This document shows positions 54,491-62,002 of a stretch of DNA of 64,000 nucleotides, one piece after another (positions within the stretch are counted from its first letter, which is position 1; the number at the start of each line of letters is the position of its first letter). Under the pieces are notes generated by a model that had not been told where the DNA came from, did no database searches, and saw only the letters and a program-made list of their open reading frames with translations. A program made the translations under genes and the position numbers. Source of the stretch: Brevundimonas vitisensis (GTDB lineage Bacteria > Pseudomonadota > Alphaproteobacteria > Caulobacterales > Caulobacteraceae); the NCBI RefSeq assembly GCF_016656965.1, contig NZ_CP067977.1:1574501-1638500 (forward strand). Direction: 5' to 3'.

Positions 54491-55792
54491 TCAGCTCTCC
54501 ACCCGGCCCTTGGCAAAGCCGGACCAGCAGTCGTCATAGTCGAGTTGCATCAGGGGCGTCTCATGCGCCCATTTTGTGACGCGAATAGGCATGCGCGTCT
54601 CGAACATGAAGGCCAGGGTGTTCTCGATCTTGTGGGGCACGAGGTCGGCCTGGGTCGCGGCCTCCCACGTCGCCTGGTCCGGACCGTGGCCGCTCATGCG
54701 GTTGTGCAGCGAGGCGCCACCAGGGGCGAACCCGCCCGCCTTGGCGTCATAGGCCCCGTACACCAGCCCCATGAACTCGCTCATCACATTGCGATGGAAC
54801 CAGGGCGGCCGGAAGGTATCCTCGCCCACCATCCAGCGGGGCGGGAAGATGACAAAGTCCATGTTGGCCGTGCCGTGAACTTCTGACGGACTGGTCAGGA
54901 CCGTAAAGATCGACGGATCGGGATGGTCATAGCTGACCGTATTGATCGTGTTGAACCGATGGGTGTCATAGCGGTAGGGCGCGTGATTGCCGTGCCAGGC
55001 GACCACATCCAGCGGACTGTGCTCAAAGGTCGTGGCCCACAGGCGGCCGCCGTATTTCTGGATGCACTGGACCGGCCGCGACACGTCCTCAAACGCGGCG
55101 ACCGGGGTCTCGAAATCCCGCGCATTGGCCAGCCCGTTCGACCCGATGGGCCCCAGATCCGGCAGTTGCAGCGGTGCTCCATAGTTTTCGCAGACGTATC
55201 CGCGCGAGGGCCCGAACAGCTCGACCCGGAACCGCACGCCTCGGGGGATCACCACGACATGGCCGGGAAGCGCCTCGATGATCCCCATCTCGGTCACGAA
55301 CCTGTGCGCGCCCTCCTGGGGCACGATCAGCAGTTCGCCATCGGCATCATAGAAGACGCGATCCACCATCGACCGGTCGGCGGCATACAGATGGATCCCC
55401 ACCCCGGTGCCGGCTTCGGCATCGCCGTTGCCCCCATAGGTCACCAGCCCCTCGACCCAGTCGGTCGGGACGGTCGGCAAGGGCAGAGGATCCCAGCGCA
55501 GCCGGTTGGGATTGGGCGGGGTCTCGTCGAACGGCCCGGATCGCAGCCGCCCCTGATCGAAGGGCTGATAGGCCGGGTGCTGGGCGCTGGGTCGCAGCCG
55601 ATACAGCCAGCTGCGCCGGTTCTGGTGCCGGGGGGCGGTAAAGGCCGTGCCCGAGAGCTGTTCGGCATAAAGCCCCAGCGGCGGCCGCTGGGGCGAGTTC
55701 CTTCCGATCGGCAGGGCCCCCACCACCGCTTCGGTGGCGAAGCTGTTGCCGAAGCCGGTCATATAGGCGACCGTGTCTGTGCCGGTTGTCAT
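54491..55792 (-). CDS. hmgA: Homogentisate 1,2-dioxygenase
   Basis: 433 residues. It starts with the family's [19 protein letters not shown] and carries the iron-binding region [19 protein letters not shown] with [15 protein letters not shown]. It opens the ring of homogentisate to maleylacetoacetate in tyrosine and phenylalanine breakdown. The next pathway genes are not adjacent. Its start at 55792 lies 47 bases from the DUF2256 stop. Confidence 0.95.
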   Translation of the reverse strand: MTTGTDTVAYMTGFGNSFATEAVVGALPIGRNSPQRPPLGLYAEQLSGTAFTAPRHQNRRSWLYRLRPSAQHPAYQPFDQGRLRSGPFDETPPNPNRLRWDPLPLPTVPTDWVEGLVTYGGNGDAEAGTGVGIHLYAADRSMVDRVFYDADGELLIVPQEGAHRFVTEMGIIEALPGHVVVIPRGVRFRVELFGPSRGYVCENYGAPLQLPDLGPIGSNGLANARDFETPVAAFEDVSRPVQCIQKYGGRLWATTFEHSPLDVVAWHGNHAPYRYDTHRFNTINTVSYDHPDPSIFTVLTSPSEVHGTANMDFVIFPPRWMVGEDTFRPPWFHRNVMSEFMGLVYGAYDAKAGGFAPGGASLHNRMSGHGPDQATWEAATQADLVPHKIENTLAFMFETRMPIRVTKWAHETPLMQLDYDDCWSGFAKGRVES

Positions 55793-55839
55793 GGCGTTGT
55801 TCTCCCTGACCCCGATTTAAGCCGGGGCCCGGCCGAGGG

Positions 55840-56013
55840 CTAGGGCTTGGCAACGCCCGTCGTGCGGCACCGATCCGAACAGAAACGCACCTGATCCCAG
55901 TCCCGCGCCCATTTCCGTCGCCAGGCGAACGGCCGCCCGCAGGCCACGCAGGTCTTCTGCGGCAGGTTGCCCTTGTCCGGGGCCGTGCCCTTGTTCACGT
56001 GTTTACGGGCCAT
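55840..56013 (-). CDS. DUF2256 small zinc-ribbon-like protein
   Basis: 57 residues, read directly: [15 protein letters not shown], then [20 protein letters not shown], then VRFCSDRCR. The two Cys pairs (CxxC and CxxxC) and the [10 protein letters not shown] block are the DUF2256 pattern; a zinc-binding role is likely but no function is known. It is too short for many gene callers. Same strand as hmgA, 47 bases upstream, and divergent from the MerR regulator. Confidence 0.85.
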   Translation of the reverse strand: MARKHVNKGTAPDKGNLPQKTCVACGRPFAWRRKWARDWDQVRFCSDRCRTTGVAKP

Positions 56014-56086
56014 GTCCGATCCTGGTCTTTCCAGGGCCCAAAGGCCAGGCGAAGGGTCGCATACCGATCCGCACGAAAAACCTTCC

Positions 56087-56104
56087 CTTTACGCGCACGT
56101 CAAG
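56087..56104. promoter_or_regulatory. Candidate LiuR-type MerR operator
   Basis: CTTTACG-CGCA-CGTCAAG, an 18-base palindrome with one mismatch, 15 bases before the regulator start. It resembles the CTTTACGT-type palindromes bound by MerR regulators of branched-chain and fatty acid catabolism. Confidence 0.5.
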
Positions 56105-56118
56105 TTATCACTTGGGGC

Positions 56119-56607
56119 ATGGCCACTGCCGACGACCATCGCACCTATTCCATCCGCCAGTTGTGCCGGGAATTCGGCGCGACGGCCCGCGCCCTTCGAT
56201 TCTATGAGGACAAGGGCCTGCTGACGCCCGCCCGCAAGGGGCAGACACGCGTCTATGGCGCGCGCGACCGGGCACGGCTGAAACTGATCCTGAGGGGGCG
56301 CCGCATCGGCTTCACCCTTCAAGAGATCCAGGAGATGCTGGATCTCTACGACCACGACGACCACAACGCCCATCAGATGGCGGTGGCCCTGCGCCGTCAC
56401 CGTGCCCAGATCGCTGCCCTGAAGCAGCAGCGCGAAGATCTGGACGCCGCCATCGAAACGGCCGAGGAAGCCTGTGCCGTCATGGAGCGTAAGCTGGGCG
56501 AACACCGCCCCGACCTGCTGCCCGGCGCCGAAGAATACGCGACGCTTCTTCGTGCGCGCATGAACCCCGAACAACCCGTCATCCAGCCCTTCAAAGCGAG
56601 AGCCTGA
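56119..56607 (+). CDS. MerR-family regulator of acyl-CoA catabolism (LiuR-like)
   Basis: 162 residues. The winged helix reads TYSIRQLCREFGATARALRFYEDKGLLTPARKGQTRVYGARDRARLKLILRGRRIGF, followed by a long dimerisation coiled coil with no Cys metal site. This fits MerR proteins controlling isovaleryl-CoA or fatty acid degradation genes. It lies six bases before the acyl-CoA dehydrogenase. I used the ATG at 56119; the open frame to 55999 crosses the operator and the DUF2256 gene start. Confidence 0.82.
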   Translation: MATADDHRTYSIRQLCREFGATARALRFYEDKGLLTPARKGQTRVYGARDRARLKLILRGRRIGFTLQEIQEMLDLYDHDDHNAHQMAVALRRHRAQIAALKQQREDLDAAIETAEEACAVMERKLGEHRPDLLPGAEEYATLLRARMNPEQPVIQPFKARA

Positions 56608-56613
56608 GCCCCC

Positions 56614-58398
56614 ATGGCCTATAAAGCCCCCGTCCGCGACCTGACCTTCGTGCTGAATGAAGTTCTGGACATCGACCGCTATGCCAACCAGCCCGGCTTT
56701 CAGGACGTGTCCTCGGATCTGGTTGCCCAGATCCTGGAGGAAGGCGCCAAGTTCGCCGAGGAGGTGATCGCGCCCCTGAACAAGGTCGGCGACACCGAAG
56801 GCTGCAAATGGGCGGACGGCAAGGTCACCGGCCCGACGGGCTGGAAGGAAGCCTATCAGGCCATGGTCGCCGCCGGATGGCCGGCCCTGTCGGCCCTGAC
56901 CGAGCATGGCGGCCAGGGCATGCCCTCGGTCGTGGCCATGGCCTTCGGCCAGTTCACCGCCGCCGCCAGCCCGGCCTTCTCCATGTATCCGGGCCTGACG
57001 GCCGGAGCCTATTGGGGCCTGAACGCCAACGGCTCCGATGAGCAGAAGGCCATGTACCTGCCCAAGATGGCGTCGGGTGAATGGGGCGGCACCATGAACC
57101 TGACCGAGCCGCAGTGCGGCACGGACCTGGGCCTGATCCGCACCAAGGCCGTCCCGAACGGCGACGGCAGCTACAACATCACCGGCCAGAAGATCTGGAT
57201 TTCGTCGGGCGAGCACGACTTCACCGACAACATCATTCACCTGGTCCTGGCCCGCATTGAGGGCGCACCGGCCGGCATCAAGGGCATCAGCCTGTTTGTC
57301 GTTCCCAAGGTCTTCGTCAACGAAGACGGCAGCCTGGGCGAGCGCAACGAAGGCGTCCAGTGCGCGGGCCTGGAGCACAAGATGGGCATCCACGGCAACG
57401 CCACCTGCGTCATGGCCTATGAAAACGCCAAGGGCTGGCTGGTCGGGACCGAGAACAAGGGCATGGCCGCCATGTTCGTGATGATGAACGAGGCGCGCCT
57501 GGGCACCGGGCTGCAAGGCCTGGCCATCGGCACCGCCGCCTATCAGGCCGCCGTCGAGTTTGCTCACGACCGCCTGCAGGGCCGCTCGCTGACCGGACCC
57601 AAGAACCCGGACGGTCCGGCCGATTCCATCATGGTCCATCCGGACGTGCGCCGCATGCTGCTGGAAGCCAAGGCCTTCGTCGAAGGCGGCCAGGCCTTCA
57701 CCCTGTGGACCGCGCTCCAGGCCGATCTTCAGCATTCGGACGATGAGGCGACCGCCCAGAAGGCCAAGGACTACATGGGTCTGATCACGCCCGTGCTGAA
57801 AGCCTATCTGACCGACAAGGGCTTCCACGTCGCCAGCCTGGCCATGCAGGTTCACGGCGGCTCGGGCTACACCGAACACTATCCGGCGTCTCAGTATCTG
57901 CGCGATGCCCGCATCACCATGATCTATGAGGGGGCCAACGGCATTCAGGCCCTGGATCTGGTGGGCCGCAAGCTGCCCGCCAACGGCGGCCGCGCCATCA
58001 TGAGCTGGTTCGCCGACATCGACGCCTTCGTCTCCGAGAACGGCGGCGACACCCCGATCAAGCCCTTCGTCGACGGCCTGGCCGACACCAAGAAGAAGCT
58101 GCAGGAGGCCACCATGTGGCTGATGCAGAACGGCATGCAGAACCCGGACAATGCGGGTGCGGCCTCGACCGACTATCTGAACGTCTTCGGCCTGACGGCC
58201 CTGGCCTATCTCTGGGCCCAGATGGCCAAGGCGGCGCAGAAGCAGATCGATGCCGGATCGACCGATCCCTATTACGCCAACAAGCTGATCACCGGCCGCT
58301 ATTTCGTCGAGCGCATTCTGCCCGACGCTTCGGGCCACATGGCCAAGCTGAAGACCGGTGCCGACGTCCTGATGGCCCTGCCGGCAGAGGCGTTCTGA
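56614..58398 (+). CDS. Acyl-CoA dehydrogenase, long DmdC-like form
   Basis: 594 residues, longer than ordinary acyl-CoA dehydrogenases because of a C-terminal Acyl-CoA_dh_C-type extension (from ~residue 460). FAD-site blocks are NLTEPQCGTDLG and KIWISSGEHD; QVHGGSGYTEHYPASQYLRDARITMIYEGANGIQALDL includes the catalytic-Glu region (YEGANG). Relatives include 3-methylmercaptopropionyl-CoA dehydrogenase and fatty-acid FadE-like enzymes; the true substrate is not readable. It is cotranscribed with the MerR gene. Confidence 0.88.
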   Translation: MAYKAPVRDLTFVLNEVLDIDRYANQPGFQDVSSDLVAQILEEGAKFAEEVIAPLNKVGDTEGCKWADGKVTGPTGWKEAYQAMVAAGWPALSALTEHGGQGMPSVVAMAFGQFTAAASPAFSMYPGLTAGAYWGLNANGSDEQKAMYLPKMASGEWGGTMNLTEPQCGTDLGLIRTKAVPNGDGSYNITGQKIWISSGEHDFTDNIIHLVLARIEGAPAGIKGISLFVVPKVFVNEDGSLGERNEGVQCAGLEHKMGIHGNATCVMAYENAKGWLVGTENKGMAAMFVMMNEARLGTGLQGLAIGTAAYQAAVEFAHDRLQGRSLTGPKNPDGPADSIMVHPDVRRMLLEAKAFVEGGQAFTLWTALQADLQHSDDEATAQKAKDYMGLITPVLKAYLTDKGFHVASLAMQVHGGSGYTEHYPASQYLRDARITMIYEGANGIQALDLVGRKLPANGGRAIMSWFADIDAFVSENGGDTPIKPFVDGLADTKKKLQEATMWLMQNGMQNPDNAGAASTDYLNVFGLTALAYLWAQMAKAAQKQIDAGSTDPYYANKLITGRYFVERILPDASGHMAKLKTGADVLMALPAEAF

Positions 58399-58414
58399 GC
58401 CAAACCAGAGTCCT

Positions 58415-58548
58415 CCCTCCCCCTTTCGGGGGAGGGGGGTCGTCGCGCAGCGGCGACCAGGCGGGAACGGCTCGGCGACGCCGAACCTGTCTCGCCCGGC
58501 CCCTCCCACCCGGCCGCTTCGCGGCCACCCTCCCTCGGCGAGGGAGGG
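58415..58548. repeat. Compound intergenic element of five consecutive hairpins
   Basis: Between the two dehydrogenase genes: CCCTCCCCC-TTTC-GGGGGAGGG; GGTCGTCGC-GCA-GCGGCGACC; TCGGC-GAC-GCCGA; GGCCGC-TTC-GCGGCC; and CCCTCCCTC-GGC-GAGGGAGGG. The first and last are also partly complementary to each other. It has the look of a genome-wide repetitive element, but only this copy is in the window. Confidence 0.65.
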
Positions 58549-58565
58549 AGAAGCTGAGCTAATCC

Positions 58566-59732
58566 ATGCTGAACGTCCTCGACACGCCCGACCCCGATTT
58601 CATGCAGGAAGAGGAGATCGCCCTCTTCTCCGACAGCGTCGGCAAATGGATCGACGAACATGCGCCGCCGGAGAAGGTCCAGGAATGGATCGCCAACTCC
58701 TCGGTGCCGCGCGAGCTGTGGACCCAGGCGGGCGAGGCCGGTCTGCTGGGGCTGTCGATGCCCGAGGAAGACGGCGGCATGGGCGGCGACTATCGCCACG
58801 AGGTCGTGCTGATGCGTCAGCTGGGATGGAAGGGTGCCGACCATTTCGGCATCTCGCTGCACAACGCGATCGTCGCCCCCTACATCTGGCACTATGGCAC
58901 CGCCGAACAGAAGGCGCGCTGGCTGCCCCGACTGGCCTCAGGCGAGCTGGTCGGCGCCATCGCCATGACCGAGCCGGGCGCGGGCTCGGACCTGCAGGGC
59001 GTCAAGACCACCGCCATCAAACAGGGCAACCAGTATGTGGTGAACGGGTCCAAGACCTTCATCACCAACGGACAGCTGGCCAACTTCATCATTGTCGTGG
59101 CCAAGACCGATCCGGCCGAGGGGGCCAAGGGCACCAGCCTGATCGTGGTCGAGACCGACGGTGCCGAGGGCTTCGAACGGGGCCGTAACCTGCACAAGAT
59201 CGGCATGGAGGGGAACGACACCTCCGAGCTGTTCTTCAACGACGTCAAGGTGCCGGGCGAGAACATCATCGGCGGCGGCGAGGGCCAGGGCTTCGTCCAG
59301 CTGATGCAGCAGCTGCCTCAGGAACGACTGAACATCGCCATCCAGGGCGTGGCTGCCGCCGAGCGCGGACTCAAGGAAACCCTCGACTACGTCAAACAGC
59401 GCAAGGCCTTCGGCAAGCGGATCATCGACTTCCAGAACACCCAGTTCAAACTGGCCGAGGTCAAGACCAAGCTGACCGTGGCCAAGGTGTTCGTCGACCA
59501 CTGCATGGGCCTGCACCTCAAGGGCCAGCTGGACGCCGCCACCGCCTCCATGGCCAAATACTGGGTCACCGACATCCAGGGCGAGGTGCTGGACGAGATG
59601 CTGCAGCTGCACGGCGGCTATGGCTATATGAACGAATATCCGATCGCCCAGCTCTACAAGGACGCCCGCGTCCAGCGGATCTATGGCGGCACCAACGAAA
59701 TCATGAAGGTGCTGATCGCACGGACGCTGTGA
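58566..59732 (+). CDS. Acyl-CoA dehydrogenase, LCAD/isovaleryl-type
   Basis: 388 residues. FAD and substrate blocks are AMTEPGAGSDLQGVKT, NGSKTFITNGQLAN and LQLHGGYGYMNEYPIAQLYKDARVQRIYGGTNEIMK. The usual Glu of YEGT is Gly here (YGGT), and the catalytic base is most likely Glu in LPQERLNIAI, as in long-chain and isovaleryl-CoA dehydrogenases. It oxidises an acyl-CoA to the enoyl-CoA and passes electrons to ETF. It follows the first dehydrogenase after the hairpin element. Confidence 0.9.
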   Translation: MLNVLDTPDPDFMQEEEIALFSDSVGKWIDEHAPPEKVQEWIANSSVPRELWTQAGEAGLLGLSMPEEDGGMGGDYRHEVVLMRQLGWKGADHFGISLHNAIVAPYIWHYGTAEQKARWLPRLASGELVGAIAMTEPGAGSDLQGVKTTAIKQGNQYVVNGSKTFITNGQLANFIIVVAKTDPAEGAKGTSLIVVETDGAEGFERGRNLHKIGMEGNDTSELFFNDVKVPGENIIGGGEGQGFVQLMQQLPQERLNIAIQGVAAAERGLKETLDYVKQRKAFGKRIIDFQNTQFKLAEVKTKLTVAKVFVDHCMGLHLKGQLDAATASMAKYWVTDIQGEVLDEMLQLHGGYGYMNEYPIAQLYKDARVQRIYGGTNEIMKVLIARTL

Positions 59733-59833
59733 TGCCCGCCGCCCCATCCTGGATCGCCGGGATGGGGCCTGGACCGGGTGGGTGGAAGCGTGACAACGCG
59801 GCGGTCATGGCCTGCTGATCAGGCCGGCAGCGG

Positions 59834-61195
59834 TCAGTAGGCGAAGTCGCGGTACATCCGGCTGACATCACCCTCCCATTCGCCGTGATAGAGGTCCAGC
59901 AGGCGCTCGGCCGGGGTCACGCCGCTGTCGGCAATGTCTTCCAGTTCCGACAGATAGCCGCGCTCGTCCACCATACCGCCGCTGAACCGCGCCCGGTTCT
60001 TCAGCCCGCGCTGGGCAATCGTGACCATGTCGACGGCGATGTCGCGCACCGAGCGACCGGCCACCTCGGCCCGCAGGCCCAGGCGGGTCACGTCGCGCCG
60101 CAGACGTTCGTGATCGGCGATGTCCCAATCCTTGACCAGATCCCAGGCGGCAGCCAGGGCGGCCCCGTCATAGAGGACCCCGGCCCACAGCGCCTGGAGC
60201 GCGCAGATCCGGCTCCACGGCCCGCCGTCGGCCCCGCGCATCTCCAGATAGTTCTTCAGCCGGACCTCGGGGAACAGGGTGGTCAGGTGATCGGCCCAGT
60301 CCTTCTTGGTGGCCCGTTCGCCTGGCAGATCGGGCAGACCCTCGGTCATGAAGGTGCGGAACGACTGGCCGGACAGATCGACATAGCGGTCGCCCCGCTT
60401 GGCGAAATACATCGGCGTATCCAAGGCATAGTCGGCATAGCGTTCAAAGCCGAAGCCATCCTGAAAGACGAAATCCAGCATGCCCGTGCGGTCGGGATCG
60501 GTATCGGTCCAGACATTGGCCCGAGCGGACAGGAAGCCGTTCGGACGACCTTCCGTGAACGGACTACAGGCAAAAAGGGCGGTAGCGATCGGCTGCAGCG
60601 CCAGGGCGGTGCGGAACTTCAGCACCATGTCCGCTTCGGATTCGAAGTCCAGGTTGGACTGGATGGTGCAGGTGCGCAGCATCATGTCCAGGCCCAGGCT
60701 GCCCTTCTTGGGCATATAGGCACGCATGATGACATAGCGGCCCTTGGGCATGACCGGCACATCCTCGCGCCGCCACATCGGGTCGAAGCCCGCGCCCAGA
60801 AAGCCCAGGTTCAGCTGATCGGCGACCTGTTTGACCTCCATCAGGTGCTGGCCGGTCTCGGAGCAAATGTCGTGCACATCCTTCAGCGGCGCGCCGGACA
60901 GTTCGAACTGGCCGCCGGGCTCCAGGCTGATCGAGGCGCTCATCCCCTCGCTGTTCCGGCGCTCCAGGGCGATGACGTGCCCCGCTTCCTCGAACGGAGA
61001 CCAGCCAAAGCGCTGCAGACCCGTCAGCATGGCCAGAATCCCGTTCGGGCCGTCATAGGTCGGACGCCGCAGGGTCGTGCGGTCGAAGCCGAATTTCTCG
61101 TGCTCGGCCCCGATGCGCCATTCGGCGCGAGGTTTGATGCCCTTCGACATCGCCGCGATCAGGTCTTCGCGGGAGAGCGGCGGCGCGTCGTTCAT
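59834..61195 (-). CDS. gshA: Glutamate-cysteine ligase, plant/alphaproteobacterial type
   Basis: 453 residues. RIGAEHEKFGF, SLEPGGQFELSGAPLKDVHDICSE and KNYLEMRGADGGPW are characteristic of the GCS2 class-3 ligase. It makes gamma-glutamylcysteine, the first step to glutathione, and so supports the ArsC seen here. The ATG at 61195 gives the usual length; an earlier start to 61243 would use a non-ATG codon. It lies 69 bases after rsmE on the same strand. Confidence 0.93.
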   Translation of the reverse strand: MNDAPPLSREDLIAAMSKGIKPRAEWRIGAEHEKFGFDRTTLRRPTYDGPNGILAMLTGLQRFGWSPFEEAGHVIALERRNSEGMSASISLEPGGQFELSGAPLKDVHDICSETGQHLMEVKQVADQLNLGFLGAGFDPMWRREDVPVMPKGRYVIMRAYMPKKGSLGLDMMLRTCTIQSNLDFESEADMVLKFRTALALQPIATALFACSPFTEGRPNGFLSARANVWTDTDPDRTGMLDFVFQDGFGFERYADYALDTPMYFAKRGDRYVDLSGQSFRTFMTEGLPDLPGERATKKDWADHLTTLFPEVRLKNYLEMRGADGGPWSRICALQALWAGVLYDGAALAAAWDLVKDWDIADHERLRRDVTRLGLRAEVAGRSVRDIAVDMVTIAQRGLKNRARFSGGMVDERGYLSELEDIADSGVTPAERLLDLYHGEWEGDVSRMYRDFAY

Positions 61196-61264
61196 GTTTT
61201 CAGCCCTGTTGTGGCGGCTAGATGGGAGAGAATTCGCCTGCACTCAAGGGGGAGGCCTGCTCCC

Positions 61265-61990
61265 CTATCGTTCCCAATCGCCGACCGCGGCCTGCCACAG
61301 GGTCAGGGCGGCAACCGCGGCGGTGTCGGCCCGCAGCACGCGCGGCCCCAGAGAGACGGCCGTCGTAAAGGGCAAGGCACGCAGGCGCTCGCGTTCTTGT
61401 GGCGAGAACCCACCCTCCGGCCCGATCAGTATGGCCCAAGGCCTACCGGAATCCTCCAGGGCCGACAGCGCCTTCACGACAGGCGCGCCTCCCGTCTCGT
61501 CGCAGAACATCAGCCGCCGGCCGGGGTCCCAGCCCTCCAGCACATCCGCCAGCTTGGCCGGATCGTCGATCACAGGCAGGTCCATGCGTCCGGTCTGTTC
61601 GGCCGATTCAATCGCGATGGCATCGAGGCGATCCAGACGCAGATGGTGGCCCTGAGTCCGCGCCGTCAGCATCGGGCGGATGTGCCGGACGCCCAGTTCC
61701 GTGGCCTTTTCGACGGCGAATTCCATCGCCGATTTCTTGACCACCGCCATCAGCAGATGAACGTCCGGGCCAATGGTCTGTGGCCGGACCTGTGCCTCGG
61801 CCTTCAGGACCACACCCTTCTTCAGAATATCGCTGAGGACGCAGCGCCACTCCCCGTCCTGGCCATTGAAGACCAGGACCGCATCGCCGAGCTTCAGCCG
61901 CATGACCTGGGTCAGATAGCGCGACTGGTCCAGCGACGGCACCAGGGCGGCACCGGCCGACAAAGGCTGAGGGAGATGAAGGCGGATCAT
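61265..61990 (-). CDS. rsmE: 16S rRNA (uracil-1498-N3)-methyltransferase
   Basis: 241 residues. N-terminal PUA-like part (YLTQVMRLKLGDAVLVFNGQDGEW) and a SPOUT knot with AVEKATELGVRHIRPMLTART and ILIGPEGGFSPQE, LGPRVLRADTAAVAAL. It methylates U1498 of 16S rRNA. It sits 12 bases after the TonB receptor stop, so it may be cotranscribed with that gene and gshA. Confidence 0.93.
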   Translation of the reverse strand: MIRLHLPQPLSAGAALVPSLDQSRYLTQVMRLKLGDAVLVFNGQDGEWRCVLSDILKKGVVLKAEAQVRPQTIGPDVHLLMAVVKKSAMEFAVEKATELGVRHIRPMLTARTQGHHLRLDRLDAIAIESAEQTGRMDLPVIDDPAKLADVLEGWDPGRRLMFCDETGGAPVVKALSALEDSGRPWAILIGPEGGFSPQERERLRALPFTTAVSLGPRVLRADTAAVAALTLWQAAVGDWER

Positions 61991-62002
61991 GACTCTGGCC
62001 CC

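Noticed and set aside
59733-59833. Terminator between the second acyl-CoA dehydrogenase and gshA
   Set aside because: Two hairpins are visible (GCCCCATCC/GGATGGGGC and GGCCTG/CAGGCC) but neither has a T-tract in either direction.
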